In this document: piece after piece, positions 17,465 to 26,842 of the stretch
Layout of the letters: the number at the start of each line of letters is the position of its first letter
Position numbering within the stretch: position 1 is the stretch's first letter
Source: Pseudomonadota bacterium
Lineage (GTDB): Bacteria; Pseudomonadota; Alphaproteobacteria; Sphingomonadales; Sphingomonadaceae
Assembly (NCBI GenBank): GCA_963205265.1
Contig: CAUJJI010000036.1
Coordinates: forward strand, 1-64,000
DNA length: 64,000 nucleotides
Direction of reading: 5' to 3'
Program-made: the position numbers and the translations under genes
The notes under the pieces: generated by a model
Databases searched by the model: none
The model's input: only the letters and a program-made list of their open reading frames with translations
Told to the model about the DNA's origin: nothing

Positions 17465-17477
17465 GGACTCCGCCTCG

Positions 17478-18503
17478 ATGCCCGGTCTCCTCCTCCGTAC
17501 CCTCTGCGGTGAGAATGCTTCCGAACGCCCGATCTGGTTGATGCGCCAGGCCGGCCGCTACCTGCCCGAATACCGGGCATTGCGTGCGCAGCGGGAAGGA
17601 TTCCTGGGGCTGGTCTATGACAGCGACGCTGCTGCCGAGATCACCCTTCAACCCATCCGCCGTTTCGGCTTCGACGGGGCGATCCTGTTCTCGGACATCC
17701 TCATCGTTCCCTACGCGATGGGTCAGGATCTCGAATTCCTGGCCGGCGAGGGACCCAGGCTGTCGCCGCGGCTGATCGACCACGCGTTGGATGGCCTGCA
17801 CGCCGTCCCGCAGCGATTGACACCGATCTACGATACCGTGGCCAAAGTGAAGGCCGGGCTCGGCGGTGGACGCACTCTCCTGGGCTTTGCGGGGAGTCCT
17901 TGGACAGTCGCGACCTATATGGTGGCTGGGCAGGGCAGCCGCGACCAGCACGAGACGCGTGCGCTGGCCTATCGTGATCCCCAGGCCTTCCAGGCGATCA
18001 TCGACGCCATCGTCACCGTTACGATCGACTATCTTGCCGGCCAGGTCGTGGCCGGCGCCGAAGCGGTCCAGCTTTTCGACAGCTGGGCGGGAAGCCTGGC
18101 CCCGGCGGAGTTCGCGCGCTGGGTGATCGCTCCCAATGCCACGATCACTGCGGCTCTCAAGTCTCGCTTTCCCGATCTGCCCATCATCGGATTTCCCAAG
18201 GGAGCAGGCGAAAAGCTGACGGCTTACGTCGCCGAGACCGGGGTGGATGCCGTCGCTCTCGACGAGACGATCGATCCCGCCTGGGCCGCGAAAGCGCTGC
18301 CCGCGGGTCTGCCCGTGCAGGGCAATCTCGATCCGCTGCTGCTCCTGGCCGGAGGCAGCGAGCTCGAGCGCCGGGCCCGCTATATCCTCGACTGTTTTGC
18401 CGATCGGCCGCATGTGTTCAACCTCGGCCATGGCATAGGCCAGTACACGCCGGTCGAGCATGTGGAACAATTGCTCGCGGTGGTGCGCGGCTGGCGGCAC
18501 TAG
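17478..18503 (+). CDS. hemE: Uroporphyrinogen decarboxylase
   Basis: A 341-residue enzyme that decarboxylates the four acetates of uroporphyrinogen III to give coproporphyrinogen III. Signature motifs are RPIWLMRQAGRYLPEYR (about residues 18-34), FSDILIVPYAMGQDLEF with the catalytic Asp, and GFAGSPWTVATYM. ATG 17478 is preferred; an in-frame TTG at 17463 is possible, and neither has a clear ribosome binding site. It is the first rightward gene from oriC and is followed 14 bp later by hemJ. Confidence 0.96.
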   Translation: MPGLLLRTLCGENASERPIWLMRQAGRYLPEYRALRAQREGFLGLVYDSDAAAEITLQPIRRFGFDGAILFSDILIVPYAMGQDLEFLAGEGPRLSPRLIDHALDGLHAVPQRLTPIYDTVAKVKAGLGGGRTLLGFAGSPWTVATYMVAGQGSRDQHETRALAYRDPQAFQAIIDAIVTVTIDYLAGQVVAGAEAVQLFDSWAGSLAPAEFARWVIAPNATITAALKSRFPDLPIIGFPKGAGEKLTAYVAETGVDAVALDETIDPAWAAKALPAGLPVQGNLDPLLLLAGGSELERRARYILDCFADRPHVFNLGHGIGQYTPVEHVEQLLAVVRGWRH

Positions 18504-18517
18504 GCTATGGTCCGCTC

Positions 18518-18961
18518 ATGCAGCAGGTACTGGCTATGACATATCTCTGGCTGAAAGCCGGTCATATCATCTTCGTGATCTTCTGGATGGCGGGCCTGTT
18601 CATGCTGCCCCGCTATTTCGTCTACCATCAGGAAGCGGCACCGGATTCGCCCGAGAGCGCGGTCTGGGTCGATCGCGAGCGCAAGCTGCTCAAGATCATC
18701 CTGTGGCCTTCGCTGATCGTCGTCTGGGTGCTGGGGCTCGCCTTAGCAGTCACGACCGGCGCCTTCGCCCAGGGCTGGTTTCACGCCAAGCTTGCGCTCA
18801 CGCTGGCCCTGTCCGCCTATCACGTCTGGCTGGCCGGTTATGCTGCGGCCCTGGCGCGAGGGGAACGGAAGCTGACCGGCAAGCAACTGCGCATGTTGAA
18901 CGAGGTACCGGGCATCGCTGCGGCGGTGATCGTGGTTCTGGTCGTCGTCAGGCCGTTCTGA
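18518..18961 (+). CDS. hemJ: Protoporphyrinogen IX oxidase HemJ (CopD/UPF0093 family)
   Basis: A 147-residue membrane protein with four predicted transmembrane helices. The signature GHIIFVIFWMAGLFMLPR followed by YFVYH carries the conserved histidines thought to bind heme in HemJ, which oxidises protoporphyrinogen IX to protoporphyrin IX. Position directly after hemE fits this pathway role. A second start, MTYLWLKAGH at 18536, is possible. Confidence 0.88.
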   Translation: MQQVLAMTYLWLKAGHIIFVIFWMAGLFMLPRYFVYHQEAAPDSPESAVWVDRERKLLKIILWPSLIVVWVLGLALAVTTGAFAQGWFHAKLALTLALSAYHVWLAGYAAALARGERKLTGKQLRMLNEVPGIAAAVIVVLVVVRPF

Positions 18962-19150
18962 ACGGCGACGATCAGCGCTGAACGCGGGCCGTCCCGAAGC
19001 CTGCGCCGATTGACGGAAACCGGTTGGACGACTATCTGGTAGTGACCTTACCGGCGCAGGATGGCCATTTGCTGGCTCGTCCGGATCCGCTTTCCCCAAG
19101 CCCGATTGATCGGCCGGCCGTCTCCAGATTTCGTTTTTCGGAAAAAACTC

Positions 19151-20407
<1,257 letters not shown>

Positions 20408-20420
20408 CGGGAGCCGATCG

Positions 20421-21146
20421 GTGCACGAACTGCTGCTGCTCGCTTCCGCGGTCTCCGACATCGGGGGGCCCGCGGCCATCTGGGACCACATCGTCAACGA
20501 CTTTTCGAATATCGGCACCCCGGCGGCCATGGCCGCCTTCCTCCAGGTGCTGATGATCGACATCGTGCTGGCGGGCGACAACGCCATCGTCGTCGGCGCT
20601 CTGGCGGCGGGCTTGCCCGATGCGCAGCGCAAGAAGGTGATCATGATCGGCGTGCTCGCCGCGCTGGTCCTGCGCATCATCTTCGCTCTCACGGTGAGCT
20701 GGCTGCTCGGCATCGTCGGGCTGGTGCTCGCCGGCGGCATCCTGCTGCTGTGGGTCGCCTGGCGCATGTATCGCGACATCCGCGGCCACAGCGCGAGCGC
20801 CGTCCCCGGCGGCTCGCCCGAGGTCGAGGGCGACGAATTTTCCGGCCTCACCCCGTCGAAGACTTTTGCTGCGGCCGCCTGGTCGGTTGCGATCGCAGAT
20901 GTATCGATGAGCCTGGATAATGTGCTGGCCGTCGCCGGCGCGGCACGCGATCATCCCGGCATTCTCATCGTCGGTCTGATCTTTGCCGTCGCGCTGATGG
21001 GCATCGCCGCCAACATCATCGCCAAATATATCGAACGCTATCGCTGGATCGCCTGGATTGGCCTGCTGGTCATCCTTTACGTCGCGATTAAGATGATATG
21101 GGACGGCTTCCACGAAGTCGCCCCATATGCGTTGACCATGGTCTGA
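20421..21146 (+). CDS. TerC / YjbE family integral membrane protein
   Basis: A 241-residue membrane protein with about seven hydrophobic segments. The two diagnostic TerC motifs, IDIVLAGDNAIVVGALAAGLP (residues about 50-70, described) and SVAIADVSMSLDNVLAVAG, carry the paired acidic and Asn residues presumed to bind metal ions. The family is linked to metal (Mn2+) homeostasis and tellurite resistance. The start is GTG 20421, 13 bp after the rho stop. A stable hairpin spans the stop codon. Confidence 0.9.
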   Translation: MHELLLLASAVSDIGGPAAIWDHIVNDFSNIGTPAAMAAFLQVLMIDIVLAGDNAIVVGALAAGLPDAQRKKVIMIGVLAALVLRIIFALTVSWLLGIVGLVLAGGILLLWVAWRMYRDIRGHSASAVPGGSPEVEGDEFSGLTPSKTFAAAAWSVAIADVSMSLDNVLAVAGAARDHPGILIVGLIFAVALMGIAANIIAKYIERYRWIAWIGLLVILYVAIKMIWDGFHEVAPYALTMV

Positions 21147-21175
21147 CCGTCCTTCCCGGATAGGGAGGGAGTCAG
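21143..21175. terminator. Hairpin between convergent terC and dienelactone hydrolase genes
   Basis: An extended inverted repeat pairs CTGAC plus TCCTTCCC (21143-21147, 21150-21157) with GGGAGGGA plus GTCAG (21163-21170, 21171-21175), with a two-base bulge and a GGATA loop. It overlaps the stop codons of both converging genes. There is no U-tract, so this could act as a bidirectional transcript end stabiliser rather than a classical intrinsic terminator. Confidence 0.45.
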
Positions 21176-21870
21176 GCCAGGTGCTTCTCGAAGAATTCCG
21201 CGGTGCGCCGGTCGGCGAGTTCTGCGGCCTCTACGTTGCGCCTTACGCCGTGCTCGGCCGCGAAACCGTGGTCGAGCCCTTCGTAGTCATGGATGGTGAC
21301 GTGCGGATTGCCGTCGAGCCCTTCGTGCACGGCCTTCTGCGCCTCGGCGGGAACGAAACCGTCGGCGGTCGGAACATGCAGCATCAGTGGATTGGCGATG
21401 GCGTGCGATTCGTTGAGCATCTGGTCGATACCGACGCCGTAGTAGCCGACGGCAGCATTCACGTCGGTTCGGGTGGCGGCCATGTAGGCGACCTTGCCGC
21501 CCATGCAGAAGCCCACCAATCCGACCTTCGCCACACCCTGCTGGCGACGGATCCAGTGAATCGTTGCCTCGACGTCGCGAATGCCCAGGTCGAAGTCGTG
21601 CTTCATCATGTAGCCGATCGCTTCCTGGAACTGCTCCGGGATATCGGCATCGAATTCCACGCCGGGCTTCTGACGCCAGAAGACATCGGGCGCGACCGCA
21701 AGGTAGCCTCTTGCCGCCCAGTCGTCCGCTTTCTTGCGGATGCCAGGGTTCACCCCAAAGATTTCCTGGATGACGATGATCGCGGCACGCGGGGTGCGGG
21801 CGGGACTGGCCACATAGGCGGGCATGCTGTCCTTGCCGTCGAGCGTGGGAATCTGGGTGTTGGTCGTCAT
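21172..21870 (-). CDS. Dienelactone hydrolase family protein
   Basis: A 232-residue alpha/beta hydrolase of the dienelactone hydrolase group. The nucleophile elbow GFCMGGK carries a cysteine in place of serine, the oxyanion region is VIQEIFG, and the catalytic His lies in GLDHGFAA. Family members cleave dienelactones in aromatic degradation, but no catabolic genes are nearby, so a general esterase role is equally likely. ATG 21870 follows AGGAG. It is the only minus-strand gene in the 17.5-27.8 kb rightward block. Confidence 0.9.
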   Translation of the reverse strand: MTTNTQIPTLDGKDSMPAYVASPARTPRAAIIVIQEIFGVNPGIRKKADDWAARGYLAVAPDVFWRQKPGVEFDADIPEQFQEAIGYMMKHDFDLGIRDVEATIHWIRRQQGVAKVGLVGFCMGGKVAYMAATRTDVNAAVGYYGVGIDQMLNESHAIANPLMLHVPTADGFVPAEAQKAVHEGLDGNPHVTIHDYEGLDHGFAAEHGVRRNVEAAELADRRTAEFFEKHLA

Positions 21871-21975
21871 GGCGGGCTCTCCTGATGTTTCCTGCAATTG
21901 ACCTAGGCCGCAGCGGTGGACTTTGCCAAGGCCGTGTGTCAGCAATGTAACCTATTTGCAGCCTGGGAGCGCGGC

Positions 21976-22227
21976 ATGAAAGTCAATGTCGAGATCGATT
22001 GCACGCCGGAAGAAGCGCGCCGTTTCCTGGGCCTGCCCGATGTCAGCAAGGCGAACGAGGTCTATGTCGATGCCATGGCCAAGGCGATGCAGGGCGTCGG
22101 CAGCCTCGAGCAGCTTCAGGAGTATGCCAAGCAGATCGCGCCGATGGGCCAGATGGGCATGCAAATGATCCAACAGTTCCTGGAAGGCGGGCTGGGCGGC
22201 GGGAGCAAGCGGAAGGGCTCGGGCTAA
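21976..22227 (+). CDS. DUF6489 family protein
   Basis: An 83-residue cytoplasmic protein (MKVNVEIDCTPEEARRFLG at the N terminus, a Met-rich MGQMGMQMIQQFLEGG stretch and a basic tail SKRKGSG). I recall this as an alphaproteobacterial family without assigned function, DUF6489. The start at 21976 is preceded by GGGAG. It lies 16 bp upstream of mnmE and is probably cotranscribed. Confidence 0.75.
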   Translation: MKVNVEIDCTPEEARRFLGLPDVSKANEVYVDAMAKAMQGVGSLEQLQEYAKQIAPMGQMGMQMIQQFLEGGLGGGSKRKGSG

Positions 22228-22243
22228 TCGTAGTGGATGACCC

Positions 22244-23521
22244 ATGTCCGAGACGATCTTCGCGCTTTCGTCCGGGGCTCCTCCTGCTGCGATTGCAGTG
22301 CTCCGGATCAGCGGTCCCCAGGCTGGTCATGCGCTGAAGGCCTTGGCCGGCCATCTGCCGGCCGTGCGTCGAGCCTCCCATGTGACCTTGCGCGACGACC
22401 GGGGTGAAATGCTGGACCGGGCTCTGGCCTTGTGGCTCCCAGGCCCGGGTACCGCGACTGGAGAGGACGTCGCTGAACTGCATTGCCATGGTGGACGGGC
22501 GATCGTGTCCGCAGTCGAAGCGGCACTTGCCAGGCTGCCCGAGTTGCGCCGCGCAACTCCCGGGGAATTTACGCGCCGCGCTTTCGCCAATGGCCGCATC
22601 GACCTTGCCGAAGCGGAAGGACTGGCGGAATTGCTGCTGGCCGAAACCGAGTTGCAGCGCCGGAGCGCCATGGCCATGGCGGGCGGTGTCTTTTCCAGGC
22701 AGCTGGAAGAGTGGCGCAGTGCGTTGCTCGAATGCGCAGCGGCGGTGGAAGCGGTGCTCGACTTTTCAGATGAAGATGACGTCACTGCGTTGCCCGGGAG
22801 TTTCGCGGCGAAGGTCTCTACACTCCGCAGCGAGATCGCCGAGTGGCTGTTGCGGCCGCGTGCCGAAGCCCTGCGCGAGGGATTTCGGGTCGTCCTGGCG
22901 GGGCCACCCAATTCCGGGAAAAGCACTCTTTTCAATGCCTTGGTGGAATGCGAGGCGGCAATTACCGCCCCGATTGCCGGAACCACCCGCGATTTGTTGA
23001 CCCGGCCGGTCGCCATCGAGGGGGTGCCGTTTCTTTTCGTCGACACTGCCGGACTGCGCGATGAAACCGGCGATACGATCGAAGCGATCGGTGTCGCCAG
23101 GGCGCGGCAAGCTCTCGACATTGCCGATCTCGTCCTCTGGCTCGGCGCAGAGGGTGACGGTCCGATCGGTGCCTGGGAGATCGAGGCCCAGATCGATCGC
23201 ATCGATCACGTCGTCAAGGCATTCCCCCGTCACCGTGTCTCGGCGATTACAGGCCAGGGGCTCGACGATGTCCGATCCGAACTCGTCGCTGCGGCCGGGA
23301 GCGCGCTTCCCCGGCCTGGTGAGATTGCGTTGAACGAGCGGCAGCATCGCATTCTCACCGAGTCCATGGAGATGCTGACTGCGGTGGAGCAGCTGACCGA
23401 CCCATTGCTGATTGCCGAGCACCTTCGTTTGGCGCGTGTCGCTTTCGATGCCCTGGTCGGGCGGACGACGACCGAAGACATGCTCGATGCCTTGTTCGGC
23501 CGCTTCTGCATCGGCAAATGA
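22244..23521 (+). CDS. mnmE: tRNA uridine-5-carboxymethylaminomethyl modification GTPase MnmE
   Basis: A 425-residue GTPase that with MnmG modifies U34 of certain tRNAs. Domain order: N-terminal tetrahydrofolate-binding domain (TIFALSSGAPPAAIAVLRISG), helical domain, inserted G domain (P-loop GPPNSGKSTLFNAL near 220, GTTRD, DTAGLRD), and the C-terminal signature FCIGK with the catalytic Cys. The G domain appears somewhat short compared with the family (usual length about 450). A parS site begins 2 bp after its stop codon. Confidence 0.96.
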   Translation: MSETIFALSSGAPPAAIAVLRISGPQAGHALKALAGHLPAVRRASHVTLRDDRGEMLDRALALWLPGPGTATGEDVAELHCHGGRAIVSAVEAALARLPELRRATPGEFTRRAFANGRIDLAEAEGLAELLLAETELQRRSAMAMAGGVFSRQLEEWRSALLECAAAVEAVLDFSDEDDVTALPGSFAAKVSTLRSEIAEWLLRPRAEALREGFRVVLAGPPNSGKSTLFNALVECEAAITAPIAGTTRDLLTRPVAIEGVPFLFVDTAGLRDETGDTIEAIGVARARQALDIADLVLWLGAEGDGPIGAWEIEAQIDRIDHVVKAFPRHRVSAITGQGLDDVRSELVAAAGSALPRPGEIALNERQHRILTESMEMLTAVEQLTDPLLIAEHLRLARVAFDALVGRTTTEDMLDALFGRFCIGK

Positions 23522-23523
23522 AA

Positions 23524-23539
23524 TGTTCCACGTGGAACA
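23524..23539. other. parS: parS centromere site 1
   Basis: A perfect 16-bp palindrome, TGTTCCACGTGGAACA, between mnmE and mnmG. It matches the widespread bacterial parS consensus (TGTTNCACGTGNAACA) and recurs exactly twice in the following 2.5 kb, next to the parAB genes. It lies about 6 kb from the predicted origin. Confidence 0.92.
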
Positions 23540-23583
23540 GTTGGTCCTTTGACCGGATTCCCCGCCTCCTCTAAAGGCGCTGC

Positions 23584-25431
23584 ATGGCTTCGTACGACAT
23601 CATAGTCATCGGCGGCGGTCACGCCGGGTGCGAGGCGGCCGCAGTCGCAGCGCGCATGGGAGCGCGAGTGGCGCTGGTCAGCTTCGACCTCGCGGCCCTG
23701 GGAGCGATGAGCTGCAACCCCGCGATCGGCGGCCTCGGCAAGGGCCACCTCGTCCGCGAAGTCGATGCCTTCGATGGGCTGATCGGTCGTGCGGCGGATG
23801 CTGCGGCGATCCACTACCGGATGCTCAACCGCTCAAAGGGAAGCGCGGTGCAGGGCCCGCGCGTGCAGGCGGACCGGCGGCTGTTCAAGGCTGCCGTGCA
23901 GAGCCTGCTGTCCCAGCAGGAACAGCTGTTCCTCATCGAGGGCGAGGTTGCTGGCTTCCAGCTCACTGGCAACCGGGTTTGTGGGGTTACGCTCGGTGAT
24001 GGAACTTTCTTGGATGCGCGTGCAGTCATCCTCTGCACGGGGACATTCCTGGGCGGCACGCTTTACCGCGGCGAGGAAAGGTTTGATGGCGGCAGGATTG
24101 GCGAGGCCTCCGCTCGGCACCTGGCAGCGCAGATGCGGGATGCTGCGCTGCCGATTGCCCGCCTGAAGACCGGAACCCCGCCTCGTCTTGACGGACGGAC
24201 GATCGACTGGTCCCGACTCGACGAACAGCCATCGGATCAAGAGCCATGGACGATGTCGGCGCTCAACGCGAAGAGGAGCAATCCGCAGGTCTTTTGTGCG
24301 ATCACACGGACCAATCGCCGAAGCCACGATGTGATTAGAGAGAACCTGCATCGCTCGCCGATGTTCACCGGCGCAATCGAAGCGCGCGGTCCGCGCTATT
24401 GCCCATCCATCGAGGACAAGATCCACCGCTTCGCCGATCGTGACGGCCATCAGATATTCCTCGAGCCGGAAGGGCTCGATACGCATCTGGTCTATCCCAA
24501 CGGGATAAGCACTTCGCTGCCGGCGGAAGTGCAGCTGGAGATGCTGCAAACCATGGCCGGTCTTGAGCATGTGCAAATGGTCGTGCCCGGCTATGCCGTG
24601 GAATATGACCATATCGATCCTCGCGCTCTGCGCCCCAGCCTTGAGCTGCGGGAGATCGCGGGGCTCTATTGCGCGGGCCAGATCAACGGAACGACCGGTT
24701 ACGAGGAGGCGGCGGCACAAGGGCTCGTCGCTGGAATGCATGCTGCGGCCAGCGTTCTGGGCCGAGAGCCTGCCGCTCTCGATCGCGCCAACAGCTATAT
24801 GGCGGTAATGATCGATGACCTGACCTTGCAGGGGGTCAGCGAACCCTATCGCATGCTCACTGCCAGGGCGGAGTACCGGCTCAGGCTGCGCGCCAACAAT
24901 GCCACCACGCGCCTGACGCCGCTCGCCATCGCCGCCGGGTGTGTGGGCGAGGCCCGCCGACAGTGGTTTCGCCGCCGTGAGGAAAATCGCGAGCGCCTTG
25001 ATACAGTGCTGGATCAGGTGGTTTCAGGCGCCGAGCTTTCCTCTGCAGGTCTTCCGGTCAGGGAGGACACCGGCAAGTTGAGCTTGAGAGAGTGGCTGCG
25101 GTTCGGCGGTGTTGAACTTGCGGACTTGAGCGCGTGGTTGAGCGCGGAGGCTCTCGAGGATCCGGACCTGGCAAGCGAGATGGCCGAAGACGCGACCTAT
25201 GCGCCTTATCTGGCGCGGCAGGAAAGCGAGCTGCGCGAACTACGCGCCAGCGAGGCTCTGCCGCTGGGAGAATGGTTCCCCTACGAAGCCATACCGGGTC
25301 TATCGCGCGAGATGGTCGAACGTCTGGCGAAGGCTCGACCTGCGACCCTGGCTGCCGCCGGCAGGGTGCCAGGCGTTACGCCGGCAGCTTTGGCAGCACT
25401 CTTGGTCCATGCCCGCCGGATCGCAGCATGA
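23584..25431 (+). CDS. mnmG: tRNA uridine-5-carboxymethylaminomethyl modification enzyme MnmG (GidA)
   Basis: A 615-residue FAD protein that works with MnmE on tRNA U34. The FAD-binding [10 protein letters not shown] is at residues about 11-20; conserved stretches include [21 protein letters not shown] and [17 protein letters not shown], and the C-terminal helical tRNA/MnmE-binding domain ends with [17 protein letters not shown]. Length is typical. ATG 23584; its stop overlaps the rsmG start (ATGA). Confidence 0.97.
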   Translation: MASYDIIVIGGGHAGCEAAAVAARMGARVALVSFDLAALGAMSCNPAIGGLGKGHLVREVDAFDGLIGRAADAAAIHYRMLNRSKGSAVQGPRVQADRRLFKAAVQSLLSQQEQLFLIEGEVAGFQLTGNRVCGVTLGDGTFLDARAVILCTGTFLGGTLYRGEERFDGGRIGEASARHLAAQMRDAALPIARLKTGTPPRLDGRTIDWSRLDEQPSDQEPWTMSALNAKRSNPQVFCAITRTNRRSHDVIRENLHRSPMFTGAIEARGPRYCPSIEDKIHRFADRDGHQIFLEPEGLDTHLVYPNGISTSLPAEVQLEMLQTMAGLEHVQMVVPGYAVEYDHIDPRALRPSLELREIAGLYCAGQINGTTGYEEAAAQGLVAGMHAAASVLGREPAALDRANSYMAVMIDDLTLQGVSEPYRMLTARAEYRLRLRANNATTRLTPLAIAAGCVGEARRQWFRRREENRERLDTVLDQVVSGAELSSAGLPVREDTGKLSLREWLRFGGVELADLSAWLSAEALEDPDLASEMAEDATYAPYLARQESELRELRASEALPLGEWFPYEAIPGLSREMVERLAKARPATLAAAGRVPGVTPAALAALLVHARRIAA

Positions 25432-26066
25432 TCGAGACCGAAGCAGCTGCGCAGCAGTGGTTGCGCAGCCTCCCCGAATGCGATGACGCTGCCATGGCTC
25501 GGTTGGAATTGCTGGTCGCTCTGCTGATCGCTGAGAACGGGCAGCAAAATCTGGTTTCGGGGGCAAGCCTGTCGGAGGTTTGGCGGCGGCACATCGTCGA
25601 CAGTGCCCAGCTGCTGCAGTATGTTCCACGTGGAACATCGCCTTGGCTCGACCTCGGCACCGGCGCGGGGTTCCCGGGTCTGGTCGTGGCTGCGCTGCGG
25701 CCCGAGATCGACATTGCCTTGGTCGAATCCCGAAGCCGCCGGATCGACTGGCTCGAGCGCGCAATTGCTGCACTCCATCTTCAGTCGGCGAAGGTCGTCG
25801 GACAGAGACTCGAACTGATCCCGGCGTATCCGGTCAAGGTTATTTCCGCACGCGCATTTGCGCCCCTGGACCGCCTTGTCGAATTGTCCGCACGCTTTTC
25901 AACAAGCGAAACCGTCTGGCTGTTGCCGAAAGGGCGTTCGGCGCAGCAAGAACTCCAGTCCTTGACTGGATGGAATCACCTGTTCCACGTGGAACAATCC
26001 GTGACGGAGTCGCAATCAGGGGTTATTGTCGGCACACTTGCCGGCAGGAAGGACAAGCTCACGTGA
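25428..26066 (+). CDS. rsmG: 16S rRNA (guanine-527 N7) methyltransferase RsmG (GidB)
   Basis: A 212-residue SAM-dependent methyltransferase for 16S rRNA G527. The SAM-binding loop is [13 protein letters not shown] (about residue 73) and WLLPKGR is a family motif near residue 164. Two perfect parS palindromes lie inside the gene, coding VPRGT (25622) and FHVEQ (25981) because they are read in different frames. Start and stop overlap the mnmG stop and the parA GTG start by four bases. Confidence 0.95.
   Translation: MIETEAAAQQWLRSLPECDDAAMARLELLVALLIAENGQQNLVSGASLSEVWRRHIVDSAQLLQYVPRGTSPWLDLGTGAGFPGLVVAALRPEIDIALVESRSRRIDWLERAIAALHLQSAKVVGQRLELIPAYPVKVISARAFAPLDRLVELSARFSTSETVWLLPKGRSAQQELQSLTGWNHLFHVEQSVTESQSGVIVGTLAGRKDKLT
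25622..25637. other. parS: parS centromere site 2 (inside rsmG)
   Basis: A second exact copy of TGTTCCACGTGGAACA, inside the rsmG reading frame, where it encodes the Val-Pro-Arg-Gly-Thr segment just before the SAM-binding loop. The identity to the intergenic copy supports selection for ParB binding rather than protein sequence alone. Confidence 0.92.
25981..25996. other. parS: parS centromere site 3 (inside rsmG)
   Basis: A third exact copy of TGTTCCACGTGGAACA near the 3' end of rsmG, encoding Phe-His-Val-Glu-Gln in a different frame from site 2. It lies 67 bp upstream of the parA start, so ParB spreading from here would cover the parAB promoter region and could autoregulate the genes. Confidence 0.92.
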
Positions 26067-26842
26067 TCCGTGTCGCTATCGCCAATCAGAAGGGTGGCGT
26101 GGGAAAGACCACGACGGCCATCAACATCGCCACTGCGCTGGCGGCCACCGGATGGCGTACCCTGCTGATCGATCTCGATCCCCAGGGGAACGCTTCCACG
26201 GGGATCGGCGTCGATCGGCCGACGCGGATTCGTTCATCCTATGACCTGGTCGTCGATGAAGTACCGCTCTGGGATTGCATCCAGCATACCAGGATTCCGG
26301 GCCTCGATATCGTCCCCGCCACTGTCGATCTTTCAGGCGCGGAGGTCGAACTCGTCGCGGTCGAAAATCGCACGGACCGGCTTCGAAACGCTCTGGCCCA
26401 CGATCTCGGCTACGACATCTGCTTCATCGATTGCCCGCCGTCGCTCGGACTGCTCACGTTGAATGCGCTCACTGCGGCCGATACGCTCCTGGTGCCGCTG
26501 CAGTGCGAATTCTTTGCGCTCGAAGGCCTCAGCCAGCTCCTGACGACGGTCGAGAGGGTGCAGCAGCGCTTCAATTCCGAGCTCGGAATCATCGGCGTGG
26601 CCCTGACCATGTTCGATCGGCGTAACCGCCTCACCGATCAAGTGGCCGATGACGTCCGTTCCTGTCTTGGCGGGCTCGTCTTCGAATCGACGATCCCGCG
26701 CAATGTCCGCCTTTCGGAAGCACCCAGCCACGGCCTGCCGGCCCTGGTCTACGATCATTCCTGCGCTGGCAGCCGGGCCTATATGGCCTTGGCTCGCGAG
26801 CTGATCGCACGGTTGCCGCCTGAACGGAGGAAGGCCGCATGA
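26063..26842 (+). CDS. parA: Chromosome partitioning ATPase ParA
   Basis: A 259-residue ParA-type ATPase that forms the nucleoid-bound gradient pulling ParB-parS complexes apart. The deviant Walker A KGGVGKTTTAIN is at residues about 10-21, the switch I region DLDPQGNAST and Walker B CFIDCPPSLG follow. The start is GTG 26063, overlapping the rsmG stop; it is chosen because [12 protein letters not shown] matches the family N terminus. Its stop overlaps the parB start. Confidence 0.97.
   Translation: MIRVAIANQKGGVGKTTTAINIATALAATGWRTLLIDLDPQGNASTGIGVDRPTRIRSSYDLVVDEVPLWDCIQHTRIPGLDIVPATVDLSGAEVELVAVENRTDRLRNALAHDLGYDICFIDCPPSLGLLTLNALTAADTLLVPLQCEFFALEGLSQLLTTVERVQQRFNSELGIIGVALTMFDRRNRLTDQVADDVRSCLGGLVFESTIPRNVRLSEAPSHGLPALVYDHSCAGSRAYMALARELIARLPPERRKAA

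Larger units (their letters stand above)
17150..17477. other. oriC: Probable chromosomal replication origin (oriC)
   Basis: This 328-bp gap between divergent ppsR and hemE carries several origin hallmarks. Four DnaA-box-like 9-mers (two mismatches each to TTATCCACA) lie at 17271-17279, 17279-17287, 17290-17298 and 17409-17417. A very AT-rich stretch sits at 17438-17464. GANTC sites occur at 17255, 17345, 17433 and 17466. All genes from 10.7 to 17.15 kb run leftward and nearly all from 17.5 to 27.8 kb run rightward. The hemE / DUF299 gap is the known origin location in Caulobacter, and parS-parAB lies 6-9 kb away. The assignment is inference from synteny plus sequence. Confidence 0.8.

Noticed and set aside
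26059-26066. TCACGTGA palindrome overlapping the parA start codon as a fourth parS
   Set aside because: Only the central 8 bp match; the flanks differ from the 16-bp consensus shared exactly by the other three sites.
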